Shown in pieces: positions 49,923 through 61,488 of a DNA stretch of 64,000 nt (position 1 is the stretch's first letter; the number at the start of each line of letters is the position of its first letter). The translations under genes were made by a program, and so were the position numbers. Origin of the DNA: Polymorphospora lycopeni. GTDB lineage: Bacteria; Actinomycetota; Actinomycetes; Mycobacteriales; Micromonosporaceae. The DNA is taken from positions 1-64,000 of the forward strand of contig NZ_JBCGDC010000025.1 in NCBI RefSeq assembly GCF_042237075.1, in the 5' to 3' direction. The notes beneath the pieces are model-generated. The model had not been told where the DNA came from, made no database searches, and saw only the letters and a list, made by a program, of their open reading frames with translations.

Positions 49923-51991
49923 ACGAAGACATCGTGAAGATCCTGGACGGCAACAACTTCATCGTCAGCGACCGGCGGGGCGACGTCGATCCCTCACCGT
50001 CGGTGCCGACCGGGCTGTTCTCCCTCGACACCCGCTTCCTGTCGCTGTGGCGGCTCAGTGTCGACGGACAGCGCCTGCACGCGCTCTCCGTCGACGACCT
50101 GCACTACTTCGAGGCGCGGTTCTTCCTGGTGCCCGGCGAGCCGACGCACTACGTCGACGCCAAGATCTCGGTCATCCGGCAGCGGACCATCGGCGGCAGC
50201 TTCGACGAGCGGCTGACCGTGCTCAACCACCAGGAGGAGCCGGTCGACCTCACCCTCCGCATCGACGCCGGCTGCGACTTCGCCGACATCTTCGAGATCA
50301 AGGACGTCCAACACAAGAAGGGACACATCACCACCATCGTCAACGAGGACCGGCTGCGACTGATCTACGAACGGCAGACCTTCCGCCGGGAGACCGTGAT
50401 CAGCGTCGACCGGCCGGCCCAGTTCGACGAGGGCGGGCTGACCCTCACCGCACACGTCAAGCCGCACGGCGACTGGGTCGCCGAGGTACACGTGGAGACC
50501 ATCGCCCGGTCCGGCGGCGCGAAGGACGTACGCCCGAACGTGCACCACATGCCCGGCGAGATCCAGCAGGGCATGGAGGCCGAGATCGAACGCTGGCTGA
50601 GCCGGGCACCGATCCTGCGGTGCGACTCCGAGCAGTTGGACAAGGCGTACGAAACCACGATGGTCGACCTGGCGGCGCTGCGCTTCCCGATCCTGACGAC
50701 CCCCGGCGCCGCGGTGCCGGCCGCCGGCCTGCCGTGGTTCATGGCGCTGTTCGGCCGCGACAGCATCATCACCAGCTACCAGGCCCTACCGTTCACCCCG
50801 GAGCTGGCCAACACGACCCTGCGCATCCTGGCCCTGCTGCGCGGCGCCAAGCTCGACGACTTCAGGGACGAGGAACCGGGCAAGATCCTGCACGAGAACC
50901 GGTACGGCGAGTCCGCCGCGTTCGAGGAGCAGCCGCACTCGCCGTACTACGGCACCGCCGACGCCACCCCGCTGTTCGTGGTGCTGCTCGACGAGTACGA
51001 ACGCTGGACCGGCGACGCCGCACTCGTCCGCGAACTCGAGGACGACACCCGCGCGGCACTGCGCTGGATCGACGAGTACGGCGACCTGATGGGCAACGGC
51101 TACATCTCCTACAAGCGGCGCAACAACGTCAACGGCCTGGAGAACCAGTGCTGGAAGGACTCCTGGGACGCCATCACCTTCCGCGACGGCACCCTGCCCG
51201 GCTTCCCCCGCGCCACCTGCGAACTACAGGGATACGCGTACGACGCGAAGATGCGCGGGGCGCGACTGGCCCGCGAGTTCTGGAACGACCCCGGCTACGC
51301 CGACCAGCTCGAAACCGAGGCGGGGGCGCTACGGCGGCGCTTCAACCGGGACTTCTGGGTCGAGGACGGCGAATACTACGCGCTGGCCCTGGACCAGGAC
51401 GGCCGGCGCGTCGACTCGCTGTCGTCGAACATCGGCCACCTGCTGTGGAGCGGCATCGTCGAACCGGACCGCGCCCCGCACCTCGCCGCCCACCTGACCG
51501 GTCCCCGGATGTTCTCCGGCTGGGGCGTGCGGACCCTGGCCGAGGACCAGGGCGCCTACAACCCCGTCGGCTATCACGTCGGCACGGTCTGGCCGTTCGA
51601 CAACTCCCTGATCGCGGCGGGGCTGGCCCGCTACGGCTTCCGCGAGGAGGCAGGACGGATCGCCCTGGCCATGATCGACGCGTCGCAGTACTTCGACGGC
51701 CGGCTACCGGAGGCGTTCGCCGGCTACCACCGCAGCCTGACGAAGTATCCGGTCGAGTACCCGACCGCGTGCAGCCCGCAGGCCTGGTCGGCCGGCACCC
51801 CGTTGCTGCTGCTACGCACCATGCTGGGCCTCGAACCGTACGGCGAGCACCTGGTCGTCGAACCGTCGCTGCCGGAGGGGATGGGGCGCATCGAACTGTT
51901 CGACCTGCCGGGACGGTGGGGGCGGGTGGACGCGTTCGCCCGTGGCCGGCTGCGCGAGCAGCCACCCCGTACGTCCATCCGCCGCACCTGA
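49919..51991 (+). CDS. Amylo-alpha-1,6-glucosidase-like debranching enzyme
   Basis: A 690-residue two-domain enzyme. The N-terminal domain (NNFIVSDRRGDVDPSPSVPTGLFSLDTRFLS) is followed by an (alpha/alpha)6 barrel with FGRDSIITSYQAL, DDFRDEEPGKILHENR, NQCWKDSWDAITFRDG and YHVGTVWPFDNSLIAAGL. It parallels the protein at 21813 but lacks the repeat-derived linker and is more canonical. Likely activity is hydrolysis of alpha-1,6 branch points or related alpha-glucosides. It is translationally coupled to the SCP2-like gene. Confidence 0.85.
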   Translation: MNEDIVKILDGNNFIVSDRRGDVDPSPSVPTGLFSLDTRFLSLWRLSVDGQRLHALSVDDLHYFEARFFLVPGEPTHYVDAKISVIRQRTIGGSFDERLTVLNHQEEPVDLTLRIDAGCDFADIFEIKDVQHKKGHITTIVNEDRLRLIYERQTFRRETVISVDRPAQFDEGGLTLTAHVKPHGDWVAEVHVETIARSGGAKDVRPNVHHMPGEIQQGMEAEIERWLSRAPILRCDSEQLDKAYETTMVDLAALRFPILTTPGAAVPAAGLPWFMALFGRDSIITSYQALPFTPELANTTLRILALLRGAKLDDFRDEEPGKILHENRYGESAAFEEQPHSPYYGTADATPLFVVLLDEYERWTGDAALVRELEDDTRAALRWIDEYGDLMGNGYISYKRRNNVNGLENQCWKDSWDAITFRDGTLPGFPRATCELQGYAYDAKMRGARLAREFWNDPGYADQLETEAGALRRRFNRDFWVEDGEYYALALDQDGRRVDSLSSNIGHLLWSGIVEPDRAPHLAAHLTGPRMFSGWGVRTLAEDQGAYNPVGYHVGTVWPFDNSLIAAGLARYGFREEAGRIALAMIDASQYFDGRLPEAFAGYHRSLTKYPVEYPTACSPQAWSAGTPLLLLRTMLGLEPYGEHLVVEPSLPEGMGRIELFDLPGRWGRVDAFARGRLREQPPRTSIRRT

Positions 51992-52149
51992 CCCCGCCCC
52001 GCCGGTGCGTAACCCGGGGTGCCTCCGCGGAGGTCGCCACACGGCGGGGCCAGGCGTCGCTTCGGCGCCTCGCCCGATCGGCTGGTGGGCAGCGACGAAC
52101 GGCTATTTCCATGTGCGATGGGCATCCCTGATTCCCTAGGAAGGGAGGC

Positions 52150-52887
52150 ATGGCCAACGAGGTGACCGTTCCGTTCCTGCCCTGCGTTTCCATCGACGAC
52201 ATGGTCAACTTCTACGAGGTCCTCGGCTTCGGCACGACATACCGGCAGCGCCGGCCCCACCCGTACGTGGCGATGCGGCGTGAGGACCTGCACCTGCACT
52301 TCTTCGAGATCGCGGGCTTCGACCCGGAGCAGTCGTACGGCTCCTGCCTCGTCCTCACGTCGGACATCGAGGGACTGCACCGGGCGTTCGCCGCGGGCAT
52401 GCGCGCCGCGTACGGGAAGGTCCTGGTGTCCGGGACGCCGCGGATGACCCGGCCGCGGGCGCGGAAGAACGCCGACGGGATGACCGGGTTCAGCGTCATC
52501 GACCCCGGCGGCAACTGGATCCGCGTCGCCCAGCCGGCCGCCGTCACCGAGTCCGGGCCGGTGGGGCGGCTGGCCAAGGCCCTGGCGGACGCCGTCGTGC
52601 AGGCCGACTCCAGGGGCGATGTCCGGCAGGCCGTCCGGATCCTCGACAGCGCGCTGGCCCGTACCCGGCCCGGAGACGATCCCGTCGCCCGGATCGAGGT
52701 CCTCGTCTACCGCGCCGAACTCGCGATGGTGCTGCGCGACCCCGACACCGCGGCCGAGATGCTGGCCCGGGTCGAACACGTCGTGCTGGACGCCGACGAG
52801 TCGGAACGGGCGGCCCCGGCGTTCCGGGACGCCGCCGAACTCGCGTCGGCGCTCAGTGACCCGGCGGACGTCGACGCACGTCGGTAA
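52150..52887 (+). CDS. VOC-domain protein with helical C-terminal extension
   Basis: A 245-residue protein. Residues 1-125 are a bleomycin-resistance-like VOC domain (VSIDDMVNFYEVLGFGTTYRQRRPHPYVAMRREDLHLHFFEI ... MTGFSVIDPGGNWIRV). Residues 135-245 form an all-helical extension with TPR-like periodicity (VGRLAKALADAVVQADSRGDVRQAVRILDSAL). The extension is unusual for VOC proteins and may mediate partner binding. GGAAGGGAGG precedes the ATG. Confidence 0.78.
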   Translation: MANEVTVPFLPCVSIDDMVNFYEVLGFGTTYRQRRPHPYVAMRREDLHLHFFEIAGFDPEQSYGSCLVLTSDIEGLHRAFAAGMRAAYGKVLVSGTPRMTRPRARKNADGMTGFSVIDPGGNWIRVAQPAAVTESGPVGRLAKALADAVVQADSRGDVRQAVRILDSALARTRPGDDPVARIEVLVYRAELAMVLRDPDTAAEMLARVEHVVLDADESERAAPAFRDAAELASALSDPADVDARR

Positions 52888-52917
52888 ATCCCTGGCCGGC
52901 GGGCACGTGTATCGCCG

Positions 52918-53595
52918 ATGATTGCCACCACCATGGATGTCACCGATCGTCCGGATCCTGGCCGCCGGCCGCCCGACGGATACCTCAGCGGCCCCGACGC
53001 CCCGGTCCTGGCGACGGCCCGCGCCCTGGCGAAGGTCGACGACGCCGTGGCGGTGGTGCTCGTCGAGGGCATCAGCGACCAGATCGCGCTGGAGACGGCC
53101 GCCGTGTGCCGTGGCCGCGACCTCGATGCGGAGCGGGTCGTGGTCGTGCCGATCGGCGGCGCACACGCGATCCGCCGCGTCCTGACGAGACTGGGCCCGC
53201 CGGCCGACCGGCTACGCGTCGCCGGTCTGTGCGACCTGCGGGAGGAGGAGCTGTTCCGGCGCGGCATCGTCGCCCGGATCGGCCCGGCCGCCACCCGCAC
53301 CGACATGGAGGACCTCGGCTTCTACGTCTGTGTCGACGATCTGGAGGACGAGCTGATCCGTGCGGTGGGCGTCGCGGACGTCGAGGCGCTCTTCGCCGCC
53401 CACGGCGACCTCGGGTCGTTCCGCTCGTTGCAGAGCCAGCCCGCCTGGCGCGGCCGGCGGCCGGAGGCGCAGATGCGGCGGTTCCTGGGCAGCGGCGCGC
53501 ACCGCAAGCTGCGCTATGCCCGGCTGCTCGTCGAGGCGGCGGTCGGCCGGGACGCCCTGCCCCGGCCGCTCGACGCGCTGCTGGCCGCCGTCTGA
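52918..53595 (+). CDS. Stand-alone OLD-type TOPRIM protein
   Basis: A 225-residue protein with the OLD-family TOPRIM pattern: metal-binding Glu in VVLVEGISDQIALETA, Asp in VAGLCDLREEELFRR, and YVCVDDLEDELIRAVG. In OLD nucleases this domain is attached to an ABC ATPase; none is encoded here or nearby, although the open frame is complete. It may be a nuclease relying on another ATPase, or a repurposed TOPRIM. ATG 52918 is the first start; ATG 52933 is an alternative. A palindromic repeat follows 38 bp after the stop. Confidence 0.78.
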   Translation: MIATTMDVTDRPDPGRRPPDGYLSGPDAPVLATARALAKVDDAVAVVLVEGISDQIALETAAVCRGRDLDAERVVVVPIGGAHAIRRVLTRLGPPADRLRVAGLCDLREEELFRRGIVARIGPAATRTDMEDLGFYVCVDDLEDELIRAVGVADVEALFAAHGDLGSFRSLQSQPAWRGRRPEAQMRRFLGSGAHRKLRYARLLVEAAVGRDALPRPLDALLAAV

Positions 53596-53633
53596 CCCAC
53601 CCGCTGCCAGGCGCGCACGAATCGCTGTCAGGC

Positions 53634-53694
53634 GCGATCAAGGAGAAATCGTGGCCCTCCCCGCCCGATTCGCGGCACACATCCCCTTGATCGC
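53634..53694. repeat. 61-bp palindromic repeat, GATCAAGGAGAA type (C2)
   Basis: The left arm GCGATCAAGGAGAAATCG (53634-53651) and right arm ATCCCCTTGATCGC (53681-53694) are imperfectly complementary. Relative to C1 reverse-complemented it shares AAGGAGAA, CCGTG/TCGTG, CGATTCG and CTTGATC in order. It separates the convergent TOPRIM and glycosyltransferase genes. Confidence 0.6.
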
Positions 53695-53738
53695 CGAGCC
53701 GCCCGAGCCGCCCCGGCCCTGTCCCGTCCGGCGGATGG

Positions 53739-55055
53739 TCAGAGGGTCAAGAGGTTGCCTTCCGGGACGACCACGCGGGGGCGGCCCCCGGCGAGTTGGG
53801 CGGCCGCCTGGCGGGCGGCGAACGAGGCGTTGTCGCGTTCGGCGGACGCGTACGCCGCGGCGGTGCGGGCGGCGATGGTCGCCCAGCCGTACCGTTCGCT
53901 GACCATCGACCGGGCCTGGCGGGCGACCCTCCGGGCGAACGCGGCGTTGCCGAGCAGGCTGTCGACGGCGCCGGCCAGGGCGCCGGGGTCGCTGTGCGGG
54001 AAGGTGACGCCGGTGACGCCGGGTTCGACGATCTCGGCGAGTCCGCCGGTGGCGGCGACGGCGAGCGGGGCGCCGGCCGCGGCGGCCTCCAGGGCGATCA
54101 TGCCGAACGGCTCGTAGAGGCTCGGGATCACGGTGGCGTCGGTGGCGGCGAGGACGGCCGGCAGCTGGGTCTCGTTCATGAAGCCGGCGAAGCTGATGGT
54201 GTCGTCGAGGCCGAGGCGGCGGGTTTCGTCCTGCAGTTCGGGCCGGTACGGCCCGTCGCCGGCGATGACGACGCGCAGGCCGGGGTGCCGGTCGGCGAGT
54301 TCGGGTACGGCGCTGACCAGGTGCTGGACGCCCTTCTCGTAGACGAGGCGGCCGGCGAAGCCGAGCAGCGGGCCGTCGCCGGCGAAGCGGGCGCGGGCGG
54401 CGGCGACGGCGCGGGGGCGGGGCCGCCAGGCGCGGTCGTCGACGCCGTTGGGGATGACCTCGACCCGGCTGGCGGGCATCTCCAGCAGGCGGGTCACCTC
54501 CCACTTCATGTATTCGGAGCAGACCAGGACCCGGCCGGCCTCGTGGCCGAGCCACCACTCGACGGAGTGGATGCACCTGTTCATCTCGTCGGGCAGCCAG
54601 CCCTGGTGGCGGCCGGCCTCGGTGGCGTGGATGGTGGCGACCAGTGGCAGGTCGAGGTGTTCCTTGAGGGTGACGGCGGTGTGGGTGACGAGCCAGTCGT
54701 GGGCGTGGATGACGTCGTATTCGCCGGACTCGGCGGCGCGCAGCGCGGCCCGGGTCAGGGTGTGGTTGAACGCCATGGTCCAGGCCAGCAGGGACGGGGT
54801 GGCGAGCGGGAACAGTGGCGGGTCTTCGGGGGCGCGGACGATGCGTACGCCGTCGGCGTACTCCTCGAGCGGGGCGCCGGCGGCGTGCCGGGTGACGACG
54901 GTGACCTCGTGGCCGGCGGCGGCCAGGGCGACCGACAGCGCGTGGACGTGCCGGCCGAGGCCGCCGACCACCACCGGCGGGTATTCCCAGGACAGCATCA
55001 GCACCCGCTGCCGCCGCGGACTTCTGATGTCGAACACTTCGGCGTTTGTTGACAT
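53739..55055 (-). CDS. GT4-family glycosyltransferase (glycogen-synthase-like)
   Basis: A 438-residue GT-B enzyme. The N-terminal acceptor domain has SWEYPPVVVGGLGRHVHALSVALAAAGHEVTVV, as in GlgA and related alpha-glucan synthases. The C-terminal nucleotide-sugar domain has GFAGRLVYEKGVQHLV, VIPSLYEPFGMIALEAAAAGAPL and the E-x7-E pair. It probably makes an alpha-glucan or glucosyl solute. ATG 55055 is the first start before the conserved region. It lies on the same strand as, and 147 bp downstream of, the GDE_C-type glucosidase, suggesting joint glycogen turnover. Confidence 0.85.
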   Translation of the reverse strand: MSTNAEVFDIRSPRRQRVLMLSWEYPPVVVGGLGRHVHALSVALAAAGHEVTVVTRHAAGAPLEEYADGVRIVRAPEDPPLFPLATPSLLAWTMAFNHTLTRAALRAAESGEYDVIHAHDWLVTHTAVTLKEHLDLPLVATIHATEAGRHQGWLPDEMNRCIHSVEWWLGHEAGRVLVCSEYMKWEVTRLLEMPASRVEVIPNGVDDRAWRPRPRAVAAARARFAGDGPLLGFAGRLVYEKGVQHLVSAVPELADRHPGLRVVIAGDGPYRPELQDETRRLGLDDTISFAGFMNETQLPAVLAATDATVIPSLYEPFGMIALEAAAAGAPLAVAATGGLAEIVEPGVTGVTFPHSDPGALAGAVDSLLGNAAFARRVARQARSMVSERYGWATIAARTAAAYASAERDNASFAARQAAAQLAGGRPRVVVPEGNLLTL

Positions 55056-55202
55056 TGGCCCCGCCCCCTCGGCATCGTCCCGGCGCATGCGCGACCAGAC
55101 ACCTGTGCGGGTGTCAGCGCATCGTCTGGGTTGTGGCCAATCGTGCCGGGAACCAGATAACCAGCGAAGACACGGCCGTTGCAGGTGTGTAACGGCAAAC
55201 GG

Positions 55203-57137
55203 TCAAAACCGTCGGGCGCGCCTGAACTCCGCAACCGACCAGGCCTGGAAAGGGCAGCCGGTGGCGGCGTGCGGGGCTTGCCCGTCCGCGGTCTCACTGA
55301 CAGACCCTAGGCCAAATTCGGGCAAATGAGACTCGATTCCGATCAACGACTCGCCGATTTCCAGCCCGGCCCGGTGCATCGCCTCGGCGTACGGGCCGAT
55401 CAGCCACGGCCAGACGGTGCCCTGGTGGTAGGCGCCGTCCCGGTCGGCCGGGCCGCCGCGGTGCTGTCCGGTGTAGTCGTGCGAGCCCGGGGCCAGGCTG
55501 CGCAGGCCGAGCGGGGTGAGCAGGGCCGCGCCGACGGCCTGCAGCATCCGCCGGTCCGGTGCCAGCGGCGCGTGCGGCAGCGACCAGGCCAGTAGCTGGT
55601 TGGGGCGCAGGTGGTCGTCGTCGTGGTGCGGCGCCCCGCCGAGCGGGTAGGTCGGTGCGGGGGCGTCGACGACGTCGTGCAGCCAGCCGGACGACGACGG
55701 GAAGCGCCGGCGGAACGACTCGACGGCCCGGGCGTGGGCGACCGGTACCGGTCCGGCGTCGGTGCCGGCCAGTTCGGCGAGGGCGGCCACCGTCGCCAGC
55801 CCGTTGATCCACAGCGCGTTGACCTCGACCGGCTTGCCGGCGCGCGGCGTCACGGGTACGCCGTACACGCGGGCGTCCATCCAGGTCAGCGCCTCACCGG
55901 GGGCGCCCTGGGTGAGCAGGCCGTCGGTCGGGTCGACGCGGATGCCGTAGCGGGTGCCGGTCAGGTGGGTGTCGACGACGGTGCGCAGCGCCGGCAGCAG
56001 TTCGGCGGCCAGGTCGGGGTCGCCGGCCACCTCGACGTGCCGGCCGACGGCGTGCAGGAACCACAGCGTGGCGTCGGCGGTGTTGTACTCGACCCGGCCG
56101 GTGTCGGCGGTGTTGGCGAGCATTCCCTCGGAGAGCCGGCCGGCGTACGCCCGCAGCAGCTCGCGTCCCTCGTCGGCGCGTCCGGTGGTGAGGAAGAGCC
56201 CCTCGTACGCCGTCATGGTGTCGCGGGACCAGGCGCCGAACCACGGGTAGCCGGCGACGACGTCCGGGCCGGCGGCGGTGGCGACCACGAACGCGTCGGC
56301 GGCCAGCGCGAGGGTCGCGTCGACGTTGTCGGCGGGTTTCGCGGCGGCGACGACCGACCGGTTGCGCCGGCGGGCGGCGGCGACCACCTCGACCGCCGGC
56401 GGCGGCTCGTCGGCGAGGTCGTCGGCCCAGGCCAGCACCTGCACCGTGGCGCCGGGGCGGTCCAGGGTGGCGGCGAAGCGGCCGGCGTACCAGAGGTCCT
56501 CGTTCGGGTTGAGGCCGCGCGCCGCCTCGGCGCGGTGGTGGGCGCCGTGCCACCACTGGCCCTCGGGCTCCCAGTCCGGGCCGGCGAGCCGGAACGCGCT
56601 CTCCACGACCGCGCCGCCGGCGACCGGCTCGACGTGCGGGGCGGGTCCGTCGGCGCGGCGCTCGCCGTGCGCGTCGCGCCAGGTGCAGACCGCGGCGAGG
56701 CTGAGGTGGACCGGGCCGCCGGTGACCAGCCGGTGCACGACGGCGACGCAGGACCGGCCGTACGTCATCGCGATCTCGCGTTCGATGACCACGTCGCCGA
56801 TCCGCCAGCGCCAGCGGGGCAGCCCGTCGACCAGGTCGAACCGTTCGAGCAGTTCGTAGCCGCGCGGGTCGACGTCGCCGGAGGCCCACTCGTGGGCGCC
56901 GAGGCGTACGTGGGCGCCCGACGGGAACACCACGGCCGGGTCGAGGCCGACCAGGCCGACCCGGCGGTTGGCGCCGGTGTCGTCGGCGACGACCAGCAGC
57001 CCGTGGTAGCGGCGGGTGCGCAGCCCGCTGACGGTGCCCATGGCGTAGCCGCCGCGGCCGTCGGGAACCAGCCACTCGCGGGCGGTGCCGGCCTCCGGGT
57101 GACCGCACACCTGCGGGCCGAAACTGATCGGTATCAA
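55203..57137 (-). CDS. Amylo-alpha-1,6-glucosidase (GDE_C type)
   Basis: A 644-residue archaeal/bacterial-type debranching enzyme. The N-terminal domain (AREWLVPDGRGGYAMGTVSGLRTRRYHGLLVV) is characteristic. The catalytic domain has GYPWFGAWSRDTMTAYEGLFL, ARVYGVPVTPRAGKPVEVNALWINGL and YHQGTVWPWLIGPYAEAM. TTG 57137 is the start, with AGGAG 6 nt upstream. It is divergent from the GH63-type gene by 57 bp, so one regulatory region can control both. Confidence 0.88.
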   Translation of the reverse strand: MIPISFGPQVCGHPEAGTAREWLVPDGRGGYAMGTVSGLRTRRYHGLLVVADDTGANRRVGLVGLDPAVVFPSGAHVRLGAHEWASGDVDPRGYELLERFDLVDGLPRWRWRIGDVVIEREIAMTYGRSCVAVVHRLVTGGPVHLSLAAVCTWRDAHGERRADGPAPHVEPVAGGAVVESAFRLAGPDWEPEGQWWHGAHHRAEAARGLNPNEDLWYAGRFAATLDRPGATVQVLAWADDLADEPPPAVEVVAAARRRNRSVVAAAKPADNVDATLALAADAFVVATAAGPDVVAGYPWFGAWSRDTMTAYEGLFLTTGRADEGRELLRAYAGRLSEGMLANTADTGRVEYNTADATLWFLHAVGRHVEVAGDPDLAAELLPALRTVVDTHLTGTRYGIRVDPTDGLLTQGAPGEALTWMDARVYGVPVTPRAGKPVEVNALWINGLATVAALAELAGTDAGPVPVAHARAVESFRRRFPSSSGWLHDVVDAPAPTYPLGGAPHHDDDHLRPNQLLAWSLPHAPLAPDRRMLQAVGAALLTPLGLRSLAPGSHDYTGQHRGGPADRDGAYHQGTVWPWLIGPYAEAMHRAGLEIGESLIGIESHLPEFGLGSVSETADGQAPHAATGCPFQAWSVAEFRRARRF

Positions 57138-57194
57138 TGCTTCTCCTGGGGAGGGCTACGGGGAGTACCGACGGTGAGGCTGTAACACGCCGCG

Positions 57195-60028
<2,834 letters not shown>

Positions 60029-60032
<4 letters not shown>

Positions 60033-60535
60033 CCACCAAGTGCGGCAAGTGCGGGTACGGCTACCACGAGGTGAAGAGCCCCGAGCTGGCCAACCGGATC
60101 CGCGCCTTCGGGCCGCTGTTCCGCGGCGTGCTGGTCGGCGTCGACCCACGGATCGTGCACCGGCGGCCGTCGCCGGACGAATACTCGGCGATCGAGAACG
60201 TCCTGCACGTCGCCGACGTCATGCGCCAGCAGCACAACCGGATCTGGCTGATGCTGGTCCACGACGAGCCCGAGGTGGTGCCGGTGCCCCGCGACGATTC
60301 GCTGGTCAACGCCGCCTACCAGAACTTCGACCTGGAAACGGCGCTCGACGGGCTGACCGAGGCGTCGTCGGCGCTGGCCGACGCGATCGAGGACCTGCGC
60401 GACGAGGAGTGGTCGTACACGGCGGTGCTGCACTTCCCGTACCGCAGTGTCCGCAACATCGACTGGGTGGTCCGCGACGCGATCCACGAGGGGGTGCACC
60501 ACCTGGTCGACGCGCGGCGGTCGCTCACCCCGTGA
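60029..60535 (+). CDS. DinB-like four-helix protein with N-terminal Cys-Cys knuckle
   Basis: A 168-residue protein. CGKCGYGYHEVKSPELANRI at residues 5-24 gives one CxxC knuckle. A DinB/YfiT-like helical bundle follows, with potential metal ligands in ENVLHVADVMRQQHNRIW and DAIHEGVHHLVDARR. DinB-superfamily proteins include thiol-dependent transferases. The GTG overlaps the GH63-type stop, so it is translated with the glucosidase. It converges with, and overlaps by 11 bp, the LysR gene. Confidence 0.65.
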
Positions 60536-61418
60536 CGGGGTCGACGGCGAGCAGGTCCAGCAGCCGGCGGACCACCGGTGGTACGGCGCGGGCCGGGTGG
60601 GCCAGCGCGATGTCGACGGTCGGCACGGGGGCGGTGAAACGGCGCAGCCGTACGCCGGGCACCCGTAGGGCACGGGCCCGGCCGGCGGGCACCGCGGCGA
60701 CGACCGAGCCGCCGGCGACGGCGCGCAGCAGCTGCTCGTCGTCGGGCTCGTGGCGGACCAGGTTGAAGCCGCCACGCGGCCAGACCTGGGCGATCGTGCG
60801 GTCGAACATGCCGGGGCCGTTCTCCCGGGGCCACATCACGGCGGGCTCGCCGACCAGCGGCTCGCGCGGGATCCGGCGCCGGGCCGCCAGCGGATGGCCG
60901 GCGGGTACGGCGAGCAGCAGTTCCTCGGTGTCGACGTGCACGCAGCGCAGGCCGGGCTCGTCGACCGGCGGGCGGACGAAGGCGACGTCGAACCGGCCGC
61001 CGAGCAGTCCCTCGACGTTCGGCGCGGTCCAGCCGGTCTCGGCGACGACCTCCACGTGCGGGTTCCCGGCGCGGAAGCGGGCCATCAGGGCGTCGACCCG
61101 GCCGCCGCGCGCCGACCGGGTGTAGGCCAGCCGGAGGCGTTCGGTGCCGCGTACGGCGGCCCGGATGCGGGCCTGCGCGGCGTCGGCGGCGGCGAGCAGG
61201 GTGGCCGCCTCGGCGGCGACGACGCGGCCGACCGGGGTGAGGCCGGCGGTGCCGGTGCGTTCGATCAGCACGGCCCCGACCTCGCGTTCGAGGGCGCGGA
61301 TCTGCTGGCTCAGCGCCGGCTGGGCGATCCGCAGCCGTTTCGCGGCGCGGGTGAAGTGCAGTTCCTCGGCGAGCACCGCGAAGTAGCGCAGCCGGCGCAG
61401 ATCCATGTCCGTCATCAT
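60525..61418 (-). CDS. LysR-family transcriptional regulator
   Basis: A 297-residue LTTR. The HTH is at residues 5-60 (DLRRLRYFAVLAEELHFTRAAKRLRIAQPALSQQIRALEREVG) and the periplasmic-binding-like effector domain follows (LRLAYTRSARGGRVDALMARFRAGNPHVEVVAETG). It is divergent from a D-amino-acid oxidase gene, its probable target. The start ATG lies inside a perfect palindrome, indicating autorepression. Confidence 0.9.
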   Translation of the reverse strand: MMTDMDLRRLRYFAVLAEELHFTRAAKRLRIAQPALSQQIRALEREVGAVLIERTGTAGLTPVGRVVAAEAATLLAAADAAQARIRAAVRGTERLRLAYTRSARGGRVDALMARFRAGNPHVEVVAETGWTAPNVEGLLGGRFDVAFVRPPVDEPGLRCVHVDTEELLLAVPAGHPLAARRRIPREPLVGEPAVMWPRENGPGMFDRTIAQVWPRGGFNLVRHEPDDEQLLRAVAGGSVVAAVPAGRARALRVPGVRLRRFTAPVPTVDIALAHPARAVPPVVRRLLDLLAVDPVTG

Positions 61419-61431
61419 AAGCTGTGCTTAT
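61417..61431. promoter_or_regulatory. LysR operator, perfect T-N11-A palindrome
   Basis: ATAAGC-TGT-GCTTAT is a perfect 15-bp palindrome of the T-N11-A type bound by LysR regulators. It overlaps the lysR start codon and lies 57 bp upstream of the oxidase ATG, so it can serve autoregulation and activation of the divergent gene. Confidence 0.75.
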
Positions 61432-61488
61432 CAGCTGGTAGCCGGGTCGTCTTGGACAGCACGGGGTGCGGCGCGGTTGCCTTGACGC

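Noticed and set aside
192..53694. Possible CRISPR array or tandem repeat cluster from the palindromic units
   Set aside because: The units are single copies kilobases apart with no regular spacers, and no cas genes are present.
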